A DNA stretch of 64,000 nucleotides from an uncultured Bacteroidota bacterium (GCA_903824665.1 CAIJXT010000008.1:26357-90356); one strand, 5' to 3'. Shown: positions 44,435 to 53,768, counted from the first letter of the stretch. The notes: generated by a model not told the origin, from the letters alone. Program-made: numbers and translations.

Positions 44435-45339
44435 TAGTTTTTAGTAAGGTCAATAAATATCGTTTCCAGGTCGCTTTTCACTATCGTAATGCCGTATACC
44501 GCTATGCTGTTGCGCGTCAACAGCGCACTCAGCAGGGCTATTTTATCTTTTGTCACTACCGGCATCACTATTTTATCGTTTTCTATGCGTGCCGGCAATC
44601 CCATTTCGTTCATCATTGCTGCAGCTCGCGCATTATCACTAGTCTCCAGCACATGTGCAGATGTTTGTTCCTGCATTTGCATAAGTGTATCCAGCGTACC
44701 CTGAAACAGCAAGGAGCCATGGTGAATTACACCTACATGCGTTGCCACTTTCTCTATCTCTGCGAGCAGGTGGCTTGATATCACTATCGTTATTTTCTGT
44801 TCCTGGTTCAGCCTTCTCAGAAAGTCGCGCATCTCTGTAATACCGCTGGGGTCAAGACCATTTGTAGGCTCATCCAGTATCAGCAGCGAAGGGTCGTTGA
44901 GCAGTGCTATCGCCACGCTAAGCCGTTGCTTCATACCCAGCGAAAACATGCCTGCCTTTTTTTTACCTGTATTGCCTATTCCGGTAATGTCCAGCACCTC
45001 TTGCATTCTTGTGCGCGGGATGCCGTATACCTTCTGCAATGCCATCAGGTTTTCCAGTGCGCTCAGATGGGAATATACGGATGGGCTATCTATAAGCGAG
45101 CCTGTTTTTCGCAAAATGCTAATTCGGTTTTGCTCCAGCCGCTGGCCAAAGATGTATATCTCTCCTTTTTGTTTCTTCAGCAGTCCCAGCAGCAGCCTGA
45201 GCGTGGTAGACTTCCCGGCTCCATTAGGCCCCAGAAAACCATACACAGCCCCCATGGGCACCTCCAGATTTATGCCTTTTAGTATCGCCACGCCATCGCT
45301 ATATCTGTACCACAGATCTTTTGTTTCTATACAGTTCAT
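44434..45339 (-). CDS. ABC transporter ATP-binding protein
   Basis: A 301-aa ATPase of the drug/antibiotic exporter (BcrA-like) subfamily. Walker A is GPNGAGKST, the signature is FSLGMKQRL, Walker B plus D-loop is LLILDEPTNGLDPSG, and the switch histidine lies in VISSHLLAEIE. The C-terminal ~90 residues are the extension typical of this subfamily. It overlaps the permease by one base and follows the PadR gene by 12. Confidence 0.95.
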   Translation of the reverse strand: MNCIETKDLWYRYSDGVAILKGINLEVPMGAVYGFLGPNGAGKSTTLRLLLGLLKKQKGEIYIFGQRLEQNRISILRKTGSLIDSPSVYSHLSALENLMALQKVYGIPRTRMQEVLDITGIGNTGKKKAGMFSLGMKQRLSVAIALLNDPSLLILDEPTNGLDPSGITEMRDFLRRLNQEQKITIVISSHLLAEIEKVATHVGVIHHGSLLFQGTLDTLMQMQEQTSAHVLETSDNARAAAMMNEMGLPARIENDKIVMPVVTKDKIALLSALLTRNSIAVYGITIVKSDLETIFIDLTKN

Positions 45340-45351
45340 TTTACCTTGTTT

Positions 45352-45693
45352 TTAGTTGTTCATTAAGTCGTCCGGGAATAGTATGTGCAGGATAGCCACA
45401 AAGGTCCTCATCTCGTTTAGCTTGTCTGTCAGCAACAGCTTACCCGTTTCGCTTATGATATAGTATTTTCTCATGCGCCTGCCGTTATATGCCATCTCTG
45501 CATGCAGCAAGCCGTCTGCATGCAGTGCATGGAGCACAGGATATAGGGCACCCTCGGTTATACGGACCCTGCTAAAGGTCTGGTCTTTCACAGTTCTTAT
45601 TATATCGTATCCATACATGCGGTCCCCATCCCCAACGGTTTTCAGCACTATTGTTTTCAAAATTCCCTTCAGTAATTGAGGTTGCATTGTCAT
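45352..45693 (-). CDS. PadR-family transcriptional regulator
   Basis: A 113-aa PadR winged-helix protein: QLLKGILKTIVLKTV, GYDIIRTV, then the wing ITEGALYPVLHALHADGLL and RRMRKYYIISETGKLLL. Regulators of this family often repress adjacent drug-efflux genes and are released by the exported compound. Position between the outer-membrane receptor and the ABC genes suggests control of the whole operon. Confidence 0.92.
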   Translation of the reverse strand: MTMQPQLLKGILKTIVLKTVGDGDRMYGYDIIRTVKDQTFSRVRITEGALYPVLHALHADGLLHAEMAYNGRRMRKYYIISETGKLLLTDKLNEMRTFVAILHILFPDDLMNN

Positions 45694-45718
45694 GTTGTGA
45701 TTGGCGGTTTCATGTGTA

Positions 45719-48142
45719 TTAATCCAACTTTCTCAGTCGATTGCGTTCTTCTTCATTGCTTTTGCCTATGTTTCTCCGCATTTTCATTTTGCCAAAGGTG
45801 TAGCTGGCGGCAAGCTTTATGCGTCGTGTATCTGTTTTCTGCTTGTAGTAATAACTCTGGTGTGGCAGGCTGCTTGTAGCCGATGCAACTTCAGAGTAAA
45901 ATATGTCTGCCATAGCTGCGGTCACCATCAGACGTCCAAATGCCCGCTGCACCATGACGTTTGCAGAGAACGAAGGATAATTGTGCTGAATGCCATCTGT
46001 AAAAGGGGATGAGTAGTTGCCCGATATTTGTAGCCGCACACTGGCAGGCAGGCGCAATTCATTGACCAAAGATGCATTGAACCTGAAAGATTGAGAGTTG
46101 GCATTTGCGCCGTATACAGAGCCGCGCAGCATGCCCATTGCTCCCATTACCGCTATTTGTACCCTGTACCATTTTTTCACCTGCTTATCTGTAAACACAC
46201 TTAGCGAATACACATCTCTCTGTGGAAAGTTGAAAATGGTATCTATGCTTACTTTCGAGATTGTATCCGTGTAGTTATAACTATATAGCAGGTTGGCTGA
46301 GTGAATGTAGCCCAGACTTGCCGTCAGTATGCCCTTACAGTTATAGTCGGCACTTAAATTGTGGCTAAACTCCGGGAGTAGCGCTGCATTACCAGCAGAG
46401 TAGCCCAGTTGTTCGTTCACAATGCGTATTGGGTTCAACCGTTCATAATCGGGGCGCATTATACGGTAGCTATAGCTTAGCTGCATACTGTGCACATCAG
46501 TGCCACTATAGTTTACAGCCAAGTTGGGAAACAGATTTGTATAGCTCCTGTTCAGTACAAAGCTCCGTGAATCATTGGCGCTATTCACCTTTGTGTGCTC
46601 TGCACGCAGGCCGGTTTGTACAACCATTTTCCCAACAGCCGCCGATGCAGACGTATATGCTGCCACTACTTGTTCATTGTAGCTGTAGGTATACGATAGC
46701 AATGTATCTCCATACATTCCCGACCACGCGGCGTTGGTTGTCTGCAACGCTGCATCGCTCTTGTTGGCTATGTTGCTATATTTAGCACCAGCTTCTATAT
46801 CTACCTTACCCAGCCTCTTCGTCATATCCAGTTTTTGGGTGAGTATCCTGAAGGTGCGGCGCACAGCATTATCAAAGATGGCCACTGGCAGCGCCTCGGT
46901 CATCAAATCAGTATAAAACCTATTTTCACTCATCTTGGTCTGGTAGTTGTAAAAAGTTGTATAGCCACCGGAGTACCGCAGTTGTTCGCCCTGCTTACCG
47001 GGTTTGTACACCAGGCTGACATCTGCAGATGGGTTTGTATAGCATTCATCAGAGCGGGTATTATATCTCAGGTGGCTGTAACCTATAGTATTGTCGCCGC
47101 TTATTGTGGTATGTGCCGCAGTTCCGGGTCGCAGCATCCCACCCGCCAGGCTGCCGTTTACCGACAGGCTTGTCTTTGCCGATAGTGCATAATCTATGCC
47201 TATATTACCGTTGGCTACACTCTTATGGTTTTCATCCTGTCCTGATTGGTCTATGCGCTGCTTTTCTGCATCAGTCGCTACGCTTCTGTTAAATGTGTAT
47301 GTGTCTTTGGTATTTATGCTCATATAGGCTGCACTACTGAATATACTCAACCTTTCACCCTTATAGTTGAGCATCAGTGCCGGGCTGTTCCTGTATCGTT
47401 TACCTTGCGACATGCCATCGGATACACTTCCGTTCCATCCCCTTGTTTTAGAGCGTTTAGTCACTATGTTTATTAGTCCTGCAGTACCCTCTGCATCATA
47501 CTTTGCCGATGGGTTTTTGTTTAGCTCAATTGTGGCTACGCTCTCCGCGCTCATGCCATTCAGCAGTGCTGATAGCTGTGAGCCGGATAGCCGCTGCAGC
47601 CGCCCATCTATCATAAAACGCACCCCACTTTTGCCATTTACTAATACTGTATTCTGATCGTCTGTTTGCACTCCCGGCACCAGCTTTAGCATTTCCCACA
47701 CTGTGCTGCCAGCCGCCTGCAAATTGTTTTCTACATTCAGTATAACCACACCATTCTTCAGCTCTATCATTGGTTTCTGCGCCGTTATTGTAACCGCCTT
47801 CAGTTGGGCTTGCAAGCCTCTCAGCAGCAGTGGTGCCAGCAATATAGTGTCCCGGGTGTCCACACGTATTGTGTCGGACGTTACAGGCTCATAGCCAAGC
47901 ATACTTGCCTTTAGAAGGTACATCCCTGTATTCACATCTTTAAACACAAATCGACCAGACACATCGCTTATATTGTCTGCTGCCATATGATAGTCAGCAC
48001 ACCTTATCAGTGCTACTGCACAATATGCCAAAGCGTTGCCGCTTGTATCTTCTGTCCGTCCGCTTATCACAGACCCTCCGTAGCAGGTAGGAGTTAACAA
48101 TATCAAATAACCGAGGCTCAAAAACATTCGTTGCAGTACCAT
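45719..48142 (-). CDS. Outer-membrane beta-barrel receptor (OMP_b-brl / TonB-dependent type)
   Basis: An 807-aa outer-membrane protein. The signal peptide (FLSLGYLILLTPTCYG) is followed by a carboxypeptidase-regulatory-like beta-sandwich (~residues 23-105, SGRFVFKDVNTGMYLLKAS). A plug-like domain (~120-215) has VWEMLKLVPGVQTDDQNTVLVNGKSGVRFMIDG. The rest is a large beta-barrel with aromatic strands and a C-terminal AASYTFGK region. It is first in the operon with PadR, an ABC exporter and a LytTR system. It may import a signal or secrete a product; no substrate is known. Confidence 0.87.
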   Translation of the reverse strand: MVLQRMFLSLGYLILLTPTCYGGSVISGRTEDTSGNALAYCAVALIRCADYHMAADNISDVSGRFVFKDVNTGMYLLKASMLGYEPVTSDTIRVDTRDTILLAPLLLRGLQAQLKAVTITAQKPMIELKNGVVILNVENNLQAAGSTVWEMLKLVPGVQTDDQNTVLVNGKSGVRFMIDGRLQRLSGSQLSALLNGMSAESVATIELNKNPSAKYDAEGTAGLINIVTKRSKTRGWNGSVSDGMSQGKRYRNSPALMLNYKGERLSIFSSAAYMSINTKDTYTFNRSVATDAEKQRIDQSGQDENHKSVANGNIGIDYALSAKTSLSVNGSLAGGMLRPGTAAHTTISGDNTIGYSHLRYNTRSDECYTNPSADVSLVYKPGKQGEQLRYSGGYTTFYNYQTKMSENRFYTDLMTEALPVAIFDNAVRRTFRILTQKLDMTKRLGKVDIEAGAKYSNIANKSDAALQTTNAAWSGMYGDTLLSYTYSYNEQVVAAYTSASAAVGKMVVQTGLRAEHTKVNSANDSRSFVLNRSYTNLFPNLAVNYSGTDVHSMQLSYSYRIMRPDYERLNPIRIVNEQLGYSAGNAALLPEFSHNLSADYNCKGILTASLGYIHSANLLYSYNYTDTISKVSIDTIFNFPQRDVYSLSVFTDKQVKKWYRVQIAVMGAMGMLRGSVYGANANSQSFRFNASLVNELRLPASVRLQISGNYSSPFTDGIQHNYPSFSANVMVQRAFGRLMVTAAMADIFYSEVASATSSLPHQSYYYKQKTDTRRIKLAASYTFGKMKMRRNIGKSNEEERNRLRKLD

Positions 48143-48295
48143 AAAACGATAATTATTTTATGTAAAGCAACAACGAGTAGCACACATCAAAAACTCAAGT
48201 CTGCAAGACAATGCTATTTGTCTGCGAAATGACTGTTTTAAGCTGCAGGCGGTCGCTGCGGGGTAGGAAAATTGAGACTTTATTACACCTCAAAG

Positions 48296-48369
48296 TGCAA
48301 GGTAGACCAGCGGGTGCTTGTCTGGCTCATAACCTGAAGATCATCGATTCGATCTCTGTCCTCGCTACG
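48296..48369 (+). pseudogene. tRNA-fMet pseudogene
   Basis: Aligns over its whole length with the intact tRNA-fMet at 58334-58408: TGCAAGGTAG at the 5' end, the anticodon loop CTCATAA, and the 3' end CTGTCCTCGCTAC. The anticodon stem has lost its GGG/CCC pairs, the T-stem is altered (GATTCGATCTC), and the 5' acceptor is mismatched, so it should not function. It ends directly in the terminator repeat. Confidence 0.82.
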
Positions 48370-48404
48370 AAAAAGGCAATCAGAAATGGTTACCTATTTC
48401 GTTT
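48362..48404 (+). repeat. Terminator hairpin repeat, copy 3
   Basis: TCGCTACGAAAAAGGCAATC then TTACCTATTTCG. The same unit as at 1095-1142 and 41792-41838 but with mutations in the right arm (TTACC for TTGCC), so the hairpin is weaker. It directly follows the tRNA-fMet pseudogene, which reveals the origin of all three copies. Confidence 0.75.
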
Positions 48405-48782
48405 CCGGCCAATAATTCGTTTTTTCACACCTACCACCGTAAAGCCCCTTTCCCTGCGGTCTTCACTTCACCCTCCGCTAAAAGCTCTTTTTTGGCGCGG
48501 TTTTTGTGGCATATCATCAGCAGCCAATACTATCAAATATTTCATTTTCTGCCATGGCAGCAACTGCGCAAAAAGTGCGCAAAAATAAAAAATCACAGTA
48601 CCTATAAACACCTGATAATCATTACAAAACACCAAAATGAACCCACTCACTAATTTATTCAAAAAAGTGCGCAAAAACTATCCTCGCCTTACAAGAGCCC
48701 CATAAATATCAGCGCTGCCGCAATTTCGTCTTACAGAAACCCTACCCTCTCTTTATCCCTTTTGTATCTTTGATCATCACAC

Positions 48783-49367
48783 ATGAGCACACCACCGGCC
48801 CACATAGAAACCTTCACCCCTGCGAGTAGTGCGCACTGGCGCGAATGGCTGCAACAGCACCATCAAAGCAAACAGGCAGTATGGCTGATCTGCTACAAAA
48901 AAAACGCCGGTATCCCCACCGTCACCTGGAGCGATGCAGTAGACGAAGCACTATGTTTTGGATGGATAGATGCAATCCGGAAAACAGTAGACCACCAAAG
49001 CTTCATGCAGAGGTATACCAGGCGAAAACCCAATAGCGGCTGGTCTAAGATCAATAAAGAAAAAATAGAGAAGCTCACAGCGCAGGGTCTCATGACCGCT
49101 GCTGGTCTGGAGGTAGTACACATAGCAAAGCAAAACGGATCATGGCTGCTGCTGGATGAAGCTGAAACTATGGAGATCCCACAAGATCTCGGCGCGCTGT
49201 TCGCAGCCCACCCCGGCGCTGCAGATTGGTTCTTGGGTCTCAACAAGTCGGTACGCAAGCGCATATTGCACTGGGTTACCACCGCCAAACGACCTGAAAC
49301 CCGCCACAATCGCGCTACCGAGGTTGCCCGCATGGCTGCCATTGGCCAGATTCCAAAACAATTCTGA
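48783..49367 (+). CDS. YdeI/OmdA-family protein
   Basis: A 194-aa protein of the YdeI/OmpD-associated family: WREWLQQHHQSKQAVWLICYKK near the start, then TWSDAVDEALCFGWIDAIRKTVD and the basic KRYTRRKPNSGWSKINK-type segment (here QRYTRRKPNSGWSKIN), and the C-terminal helical end RNRATEVARMAAIGQIP-like. The family has been linked to resistance to cationic peptides, but its biochemical function is not established. It is single-gene with its own promoter, followed by a VOC protein 34 bases later. Confidence 0.85.
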   Translation: MSTPPAHIETFTPASSAHWREWLQQHHQSKQAVWLICYKKNAGIPTVTWSDAVDEALCFGWIDAIRKTVDHQSFMQRYTRRKPNSGWSKINKEKIEKLTAQGLMTAAGLEVVHIAKQNGSWLLLDEAETMEIPQDLGALFAAHPGAADWFLGLNKSVRKRILHWVTTAKRPETRHNRATEVARMAAIGQIPKQF

Positions 49368-49401
49368 TCAACGGGTTGAAAACCAAAACCTACCTCAAGC
49401 T

Positions 49402-49785
49402 ATGATATCCGCCATACACCATATCGCCATTATTTGCTCAGACTATGAGCGGTCCAAATACTTCTATACTACCATTCTGGGCCTCACCCCGGTGCGCGAG
49501 GTATATCGCACCGAAAGACAATCCTGGAAATTGGATCTAGAACTGAACGGACACTATATCATTGAGTTGTTCTCCTTTCCCAACCCTCCGCCGCGCATCT
49601 CCCGGCCCGAGGCTGTCGGTCTCAGACACCTCGCATTTGCAACACCACACCTCGACAGTATTATCCCCCATTTGGCAGGGTTCGGCATAGCGGCAGAACC
49701 GGTGCGTATAGACGAGTTTACCGGCCGGCGGTTCACATTCATTTCAGACCCCGATGGACTGCCTATCGAGTTTTACGAACAGTGA
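49402..49785 (+). CDS. Glyoxalase/VOC-family protein
   Basis: The ATG at 49402 (MISAIHHIAIICSDYERSKYFY) gives a 127-aa protein of GloA2/YaeR type; the tracked start lies upstream inside the previous gene. The metal-ligand pattern is visible: IHHIAI (His), YIIELFSF (Glu), GLRHLAF (His) and the end PIEFYEQ (Glu). Likely a lactoylglutathione-lyase-like or dioxygenase-like enzyme; substrate unknown. Confidence 0.9.
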   Translation: MISAIHHIAIICSDYERSKYFYTTILGLTPVREVYRTERQSWKLDLELNGHYIIELFSFPNPPPRISRPEAVGLRHLAFATPHLDSIIPHLAGFGIAAEPVRIDEFTGRRFTFISDPDGLPIEFYEQ

Positions 49786-49813
49786 TCAGCCCCCCCTGTG
49801 CTCAACACAGCTG

Positions 49814-50191
49814 TCAGATTTCACAGTTGTTATATACAGCGTCGGCAGAGTACGTCAACCCCCAATTGGCCATTGCCTGCAGCACAGGCGCAAGCGACAT
49901 CCCGGCTCCGGTTAGGCTGTAAGTGACATGTGGCGGCACCACAGGTTTCACATCCCGTACCACCAGTTTATCCGCTTCCAGCTCTTTTAGTTGCTGTATC
50001 AGCATCTTTTCGGTTATCGCTGGCAAGGCCCTTTTCAACTCGCTATACCGCAGTTGTTTGCCATTCAGGTGATACAATATAAGCGCTTTCCACCTGCCGC
50101 CAATTCTGTCCAGCGTATAGGTCACCGGGCATTTACTGAGCGAGGTCTGCTTGTTGAGTTGATTAGTCGAGCTTTCTTTGGCAACATACAT
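49814..50191 (-). CDS. HxlR-family transcriptional regulator
   Basis: A 125-aa HxlR winged-helix protein. CPVTYTLDRIGGRWKALILYHL is the family signature with the sensor-type cysteine, followed by RYSELKRALPAITEKMLIQQLKELEADKLV and a wing. It is divergent from an NmrA-type reductase gene, a common pairing in which HxlR senses electrophiles or quinones and controls the reductase. Confidence 0.93.
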   Translation of the reverse strand: MYVAKESSTNQLNKQTSLSKCPVTYTLDRIGGRWKALILYHLNGKQLRYSELKRALPAITEKMLIQQLKELEADKLVVRDVKPVVPPHVTYSLTGAGMSLAPVLQAMANWGLTYSADAVYNNCEI

Positions 50192-50277
50192 AATTTGAAC
50201 ACACTTTTTGGTTAGTACTTGTCAAAAAGTAAGTACAAAGATACCTTTGTGTTTCAAATAAACAAAAACCAGACAAA

Positions 50278-51162
50278 ATGAAATTAGTAGTAACAGGCGC
50301 CCTCGGGCACATCAGCAAACCAATGGTTGAACAATTGGTGAAAGAAGGCCACCAGGTAACAGTTATCAGCAGCAACCCTGCCCGGGTCGCAGAAATTGAA
50401 GCACTCGGTGCAAGTGCCGCTATCGGATCGGTAGAAGATGTCTCATTCCTCACTACCACATTCACTGGCGCCGACGCAGTGTATACAATGGTACCACCTA
50501 CATGGAGCGCCGCCGACTGGAAAGGGCATATCCACAACATAGGCAAAAACTATGCAACGGCTATCAGAAACTCCAGAGTGAAAAAAGTAGTAAATCTCAG
50601 CAGCATAGGCGCGCACATGCCCACCGGCTGCGGACCTGTAAGCGGGTTGCATGGTGTTGAATCAGAACTGAACGCTCTTGAAAATACAGATGTATTGCAC
50701 CTGCGTCCCGCATACTTTTTCCACAATCTGCTCAGCAATATCGGCATGATAAAACACATGGGTATTATGGGAGGCAACTACGGAGAAAATGCAACCATGG
50801 TATTGGTACACCCAACTGATATTGCTGCTGTCGCCGCTGCAGAATTGGGCAAAGCACAATTCACCGGCAAGTCTGTAAAATACATTGCCGGCGACGAACG
50901 TACTACGACAGACATTGCACAAACGATCGGCAATGCTATCGGTAAACCCGGCTTGCCCTGGGTAAACTTCAGCAATGAAGACGCACTGAATGGCATGGTA
51001 CAAGCCGGCCTGAGCAGCGAAGTGGCTGCTAACTATGTAGAGATGGGCAGTGCAATGGCCAGCGGAGCAATGGCTGAACAATACAATTCCGGAAAACCAG
51101 CATTGTCACCAACCAAGCTGGAAGATTTTGCAAAAGAATTTGCAGCTATTTACGCGTTATAA
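50278..51162 (+). CDS. NmrA-like NAD(P)-binding reductase
   Basis: A 294-aa atypical short-chain dehydrogenase of the NmrA/QorB group. The start MKLVVTGALGHISKPMVEQL contains the dinucleotide-binding motif in modified form (TGALGHIS). The middle has HLRPAYFFHNLLSNI and VHPTDIAAVAA, both typical of the group. Quinone or other electrophile reduction is likely. Divergent HxlR regulator 86 bases upstream. Confidence 0.87.
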   Translation: MKLVVTGALGHISKPMVEQLVKEGHQVTVISSNPARVAEIEALGASAAIGSVEDVSFLTTTFTGADAVYTMVPPTWSAADWKGHIHNIGKNYATAIRNSRVKKVVNLSSIGAHMPTGCGPVSGLHGVESELNALENTDVLHLRPAYFFHNLLSNIGMIKHMGIMGGNYGENATMVLVHPTDIAAVAAAELGKAQFTGKSVKYIAGDERTTTDIAQTIGNAIGKPGLPWVNFSNEDALNGMVQAGLSSEVAANYVEMGSAMASGAMAEQYNSGKPALSPTKLEDFAKEFAAIYAL

Positions 51163-51181
51163 TTCTATACTGCATTGTCCC

Positions 51182-51217
51182 AAAAAGGGCTGTACCTGCA
51201 ATGGTACGGCCCTTTTT
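51182..51217 (+). terminator. Terminator after the NmrA-like gene
   Basis: AAAAAGGGC and GGCCCTTTTT with an inner GTACC / GGTAC stem, 20 bases after the stop. A near-perfect rho-independent terminator, usable in both directions. Confidence 0.88.
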
Positions 51218-51408
51218 GCCGTTTGTTGCACACCTTCCTCAAAACCACATCATCGTCCACCACCCACTTCTACCACCCACTACCTTATATATACCATTAC
51301 TCATTAACGCACTGTAGTAAAACTTTAACAGTACTATTTATTGCATAGTACTAAACTTTTACTACTTTTGTGTCAGCAAACAAGGTAATCAACATAAAAC
51401 CAGGCACA

Positions 51409-51858
51409 ATGAATATAGAAAACACGCAAAGTCAGATGAGAAGAGGAATACTTGAATTCTGCATTCTTTCTGTTATCAGGCGGGGCGAAGCATACCCTAG
51501 TGACATAGTAGAGGAAATGAAAACGGCCAGATTGCTTGTACTGGAAGGCACTTTATACCCACTGCTCACCCGTCTCAAAAATGCTGGCATGCTCACCTAC
51601 AGATGGGTGGAAAGCAACTCCGGTCCGCCACGCAAATACTTCTCGCTCACTGAAAAAGGTATTGACTTTTACAAAGAGCTGGAAGATACCTGGAGCGAAC
51701 TTGCCTATGCTGTCAACGCGCTGAAGAACAAGAAAGACGCTCTTCCCCCCGTTGCAGAACAGCAGGGATCAACACCACCAATCACACCGGCAGACCAGGG
51801 CACAGATCTCCCTGCAAGCACAGAATCGCCCGAAGAACAAACGCAACCCATACAATAA
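51409..51858 (+). CDS. PadR-family regulator with Pro/Gln-rich tail
   Basis: The ATG at 51409 (MNIENTQSQMRRGILEFCILS) is preferred to the GTG at 51370; the product is 149 aa. Residues 10-100 are a PadR winged helix (SDIVEEMKTARLLVLEGTLYPLLTRLKNAGML, GPPRKYFSLTEKG). The last ~40 residues are low-complexity Pro/Gln/Thr. It is 74 bases upstream of a PspC-domain membrane protein, the usual partner in Bacteroidota. Confidence 0.92.
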   Translation: MNIENTQSQMRRGILEFCILSVIRRGEAYPSDIVEEMKTARLLVLEGTLYPLLTRLKNAGMLTYRWVESNSGPPRKYFSLTEKGIDFYKELEDTWSELAYAVNALKNKKDALPPVAEQQGSTPPITPADQGTDLPASTESPEEQTQPIQ

Positions 51859-51932
51859 AGGCACCAAAACCAAACAGAACATTCACATTACTCAAATTGG
51901 TGTAGCAACCAGTTTTCATCAATCACAAAACA

Positions 51933-53768
51933 ATGGAAAAAATAATCAGCATAAATTTTCATGGCAGGGTAATACCTATTGAAGAAGGTGCTTACAACGA
52001 ACTGAAAAAATATATCGACAGCCTGCGCGGCCACTTTGCCAATGAGGAAAGCAGTGAAGAAATCATCCACGATATAGAATATCGTATCGCCGAGCTTTTT
52101 GCTGAAAAACTGAAAAGCGGAATTTCATGTATCGGCAAAAACGAACTGAATGCAGTTATAGACAGCATCGGCCGGCTTGAAGATATTGAAGCTGCTGAGC
52201 AGGAAGAAACACAATCTACCGGGAGCACTATGCCCCCACCTGCCTACCAGCCCCAGAAAGGACGCTTCTTCCGAAACGCCGATGATAAGATGATCGCCGG
52301 CGTGTGCAGTGGCATAGCTATACGCAGTGGTATAGATCCGGTTATTGTTCGTTTGCTATTTGTTTTGCTTATTGGCGTCATATCCTGGATCTACATCCTG
52401 CTATGGATAATCGTGCCTTCTAAGAGTTTTGAATCAAATATTACCAGGAGGCTCTACCGCAATCCGGACAATAAGATGATAGCTGGCGTTTGCAGCGGCT
52501 TGGCTGTGTATTTCCGTGTCGACAAATGGATTCCCAGACTGATATTTGCATTGCCGCTGATTGTCAGCATATTTTCTGGCAGCATGCATGCCATGTGGTG
52601 GCCATGGGGTTTCGGAAGCAGCGTTTTTGCAGGGTCATTCGGCAGCGGTATGTTCATTATCTATGTAGTACTATGGATAGCGCTACCCTATGCCACCACC
52701 GCCACAGATAAGCTGGAAATGCGTGGCGAGAAAATTGATATAAACTCTATAAAAGCCGCAACAATTGCCAATGCTACAGCACCAGTCAGCCGCGTTCACA
52801 CCGCAGGTAGCGGTCTGGGCAGAGCCATAGGGCTGCTTTTCAAAGCATTTTTCCTCTTCATTGCAGGTATCATGGCACTTAGCCTGTTCGGTGTACTCAT
52901 AGGTCTGTTGTTTGCGGGCATGGTTGCATTTCCCTTTACAGACTTTGTGCTAAACAGCACGGGACAATATGCTACTGCCTGGACCAGCCTCGCATTGTTC
53001 CTGGGGATACCACTGTTGGCGCTTATTACATGGTTAGTTCGCCGCATGATTGGTGTGCGTTCACACCGGCACTACCTGGGTTATATATTTGCCGGACTGT
53101 GGGTAATAGGTCTGCTCGGTCTGATAACCTCAGTTGGAATATTTGCTGACAATTTCAGATACAAATCTGTTGTAGAAGAGGCCTACCAGATTCAGCAGCC
53201 ATCCGGAAACAGTTTATTAATAAACACAGAACTCAACAGTGAGTTGGAAACCGAAAACGGCCACAATTACTGGTGTGCCGACTGGGAAGATGATGAAGAT
53301 ATGCCATTTCGATTGGTAGACAAGGATCAGTTGTGGCTGCGGACAGTGAAAATAAACGTGGCAAAAAGCCCCGATTCGTTCTATCATATCTATGAACATA
53401 GAATCAGCAGGGGTAATACGACCAACGAAGCACGCAAACGGGCACAACAAATTAGCTTTGGTATTCAACAACTGGATAGTGTCATCACATTGCCCGACGG
53501 ATTTGCGATTACAACCAAAGACAAATTCCGCAATCAACAGGTGATCCTTATTGTAGAAGTGCCATTGGGAAAGTCTGTGAGTTTTAATGAAAACGTAAAT
53601 AAATATGTATGGTTTAATGTAAATGTGGATGGTCGCAGCAACTTCAACGTTGAGCAAAACGACTACTACAATTCTTATAGAAATAATAGCACCTATGTCA
53701 TGACTTCAACAGGGTTGATTAACTCCGCTGACTCGTCAGATAAACGGGACCTGGAGGAAGATGAATAA
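51933..53768 (+). CDS. Membrane protein with two PspC domains
   Basis: A 611-aa protein. The N-terminal ~95 residues are a soluble acidic domain (VIPIEEGAYNELKKYIDSLRG). Two PspC domains follow: FRNADDKMIAGVCSGIA at ~110 and LYRNPDNKMIAGVCSGLA at ~172, each with its membrane helices. Four further membrane segments (~295-420) precede a ~190-residue beta-rich C-terminal domain ending in an acidic tail. PspC-type proteins act in envelope stress signalling. It is encoded directly after PadR, forming a two-gene stress operon. Confidence 0.88.
   Translation: MEKIISINFHGRVIPIEEGAYNELKKYIDSLRGHFANEESSEEIIHDIEYRIAELFAEKLKSGISCIGKNELNAVIDSIGRLEDIEAAEQEETQSTGSTMPPPAYQPQKGRFFRNADDKMIAGVCSGIAIRSGIDPVIVRLLFVLLIGVISWIYILLWIIVPSKSFESNITRRLYRNPDNKMIAGVCSGLAVYFRVDKWIPRLIFALPLIVSIFSGSMHAMWWPWGFGSSVFAGSFGSGMFIIYVVLWIALPYATTATDKLEMRGEKIDINSIKAATIANATAPVSRVHTAGSGLGRAIGLLFKAFFLFIAGIMALSLFGVLIGLLFAGMVAFPFTDFVLNSTGQYATAWTSLALFLGIPLLALITWLVRRMIGVRSHRHYLGYIFAGLWVIGLLGLITSVGIFADNFRYKSVVEEAYQIQQPSGNSLLINTELNSELETENGHNYWCADWEDDEDMPFRLVDKDQLWLRTVKINVAKSPDSFYHIYEHRISRGNTTNEARKRAQQISFGIQQLDSVITLPDGFAITTKDKFRNQQVILIVEVPLGKSVSFNENVNKYVWFNVNVDGRSNFNVEQNDYYNSYRNNSTYVMTSTGLINSADSSDKRDLEEDE

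Larger units (their letters stand above)
48143..48782. other. Intergenic region with tRNA-fMet pseudogene and short repeats
   Basis: About 640 bases. It holds the tRNA-fMet pseudogene and terminator repeat (listed separately) and two direct copies of AAAAAGTGCGCAAAAA at about 48569 and 48662 with a palindromic TGCGCA core. The ORFs at 48211-48588 and 48468-48674 pass through these structures and are not called. Confidence 0.6.
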
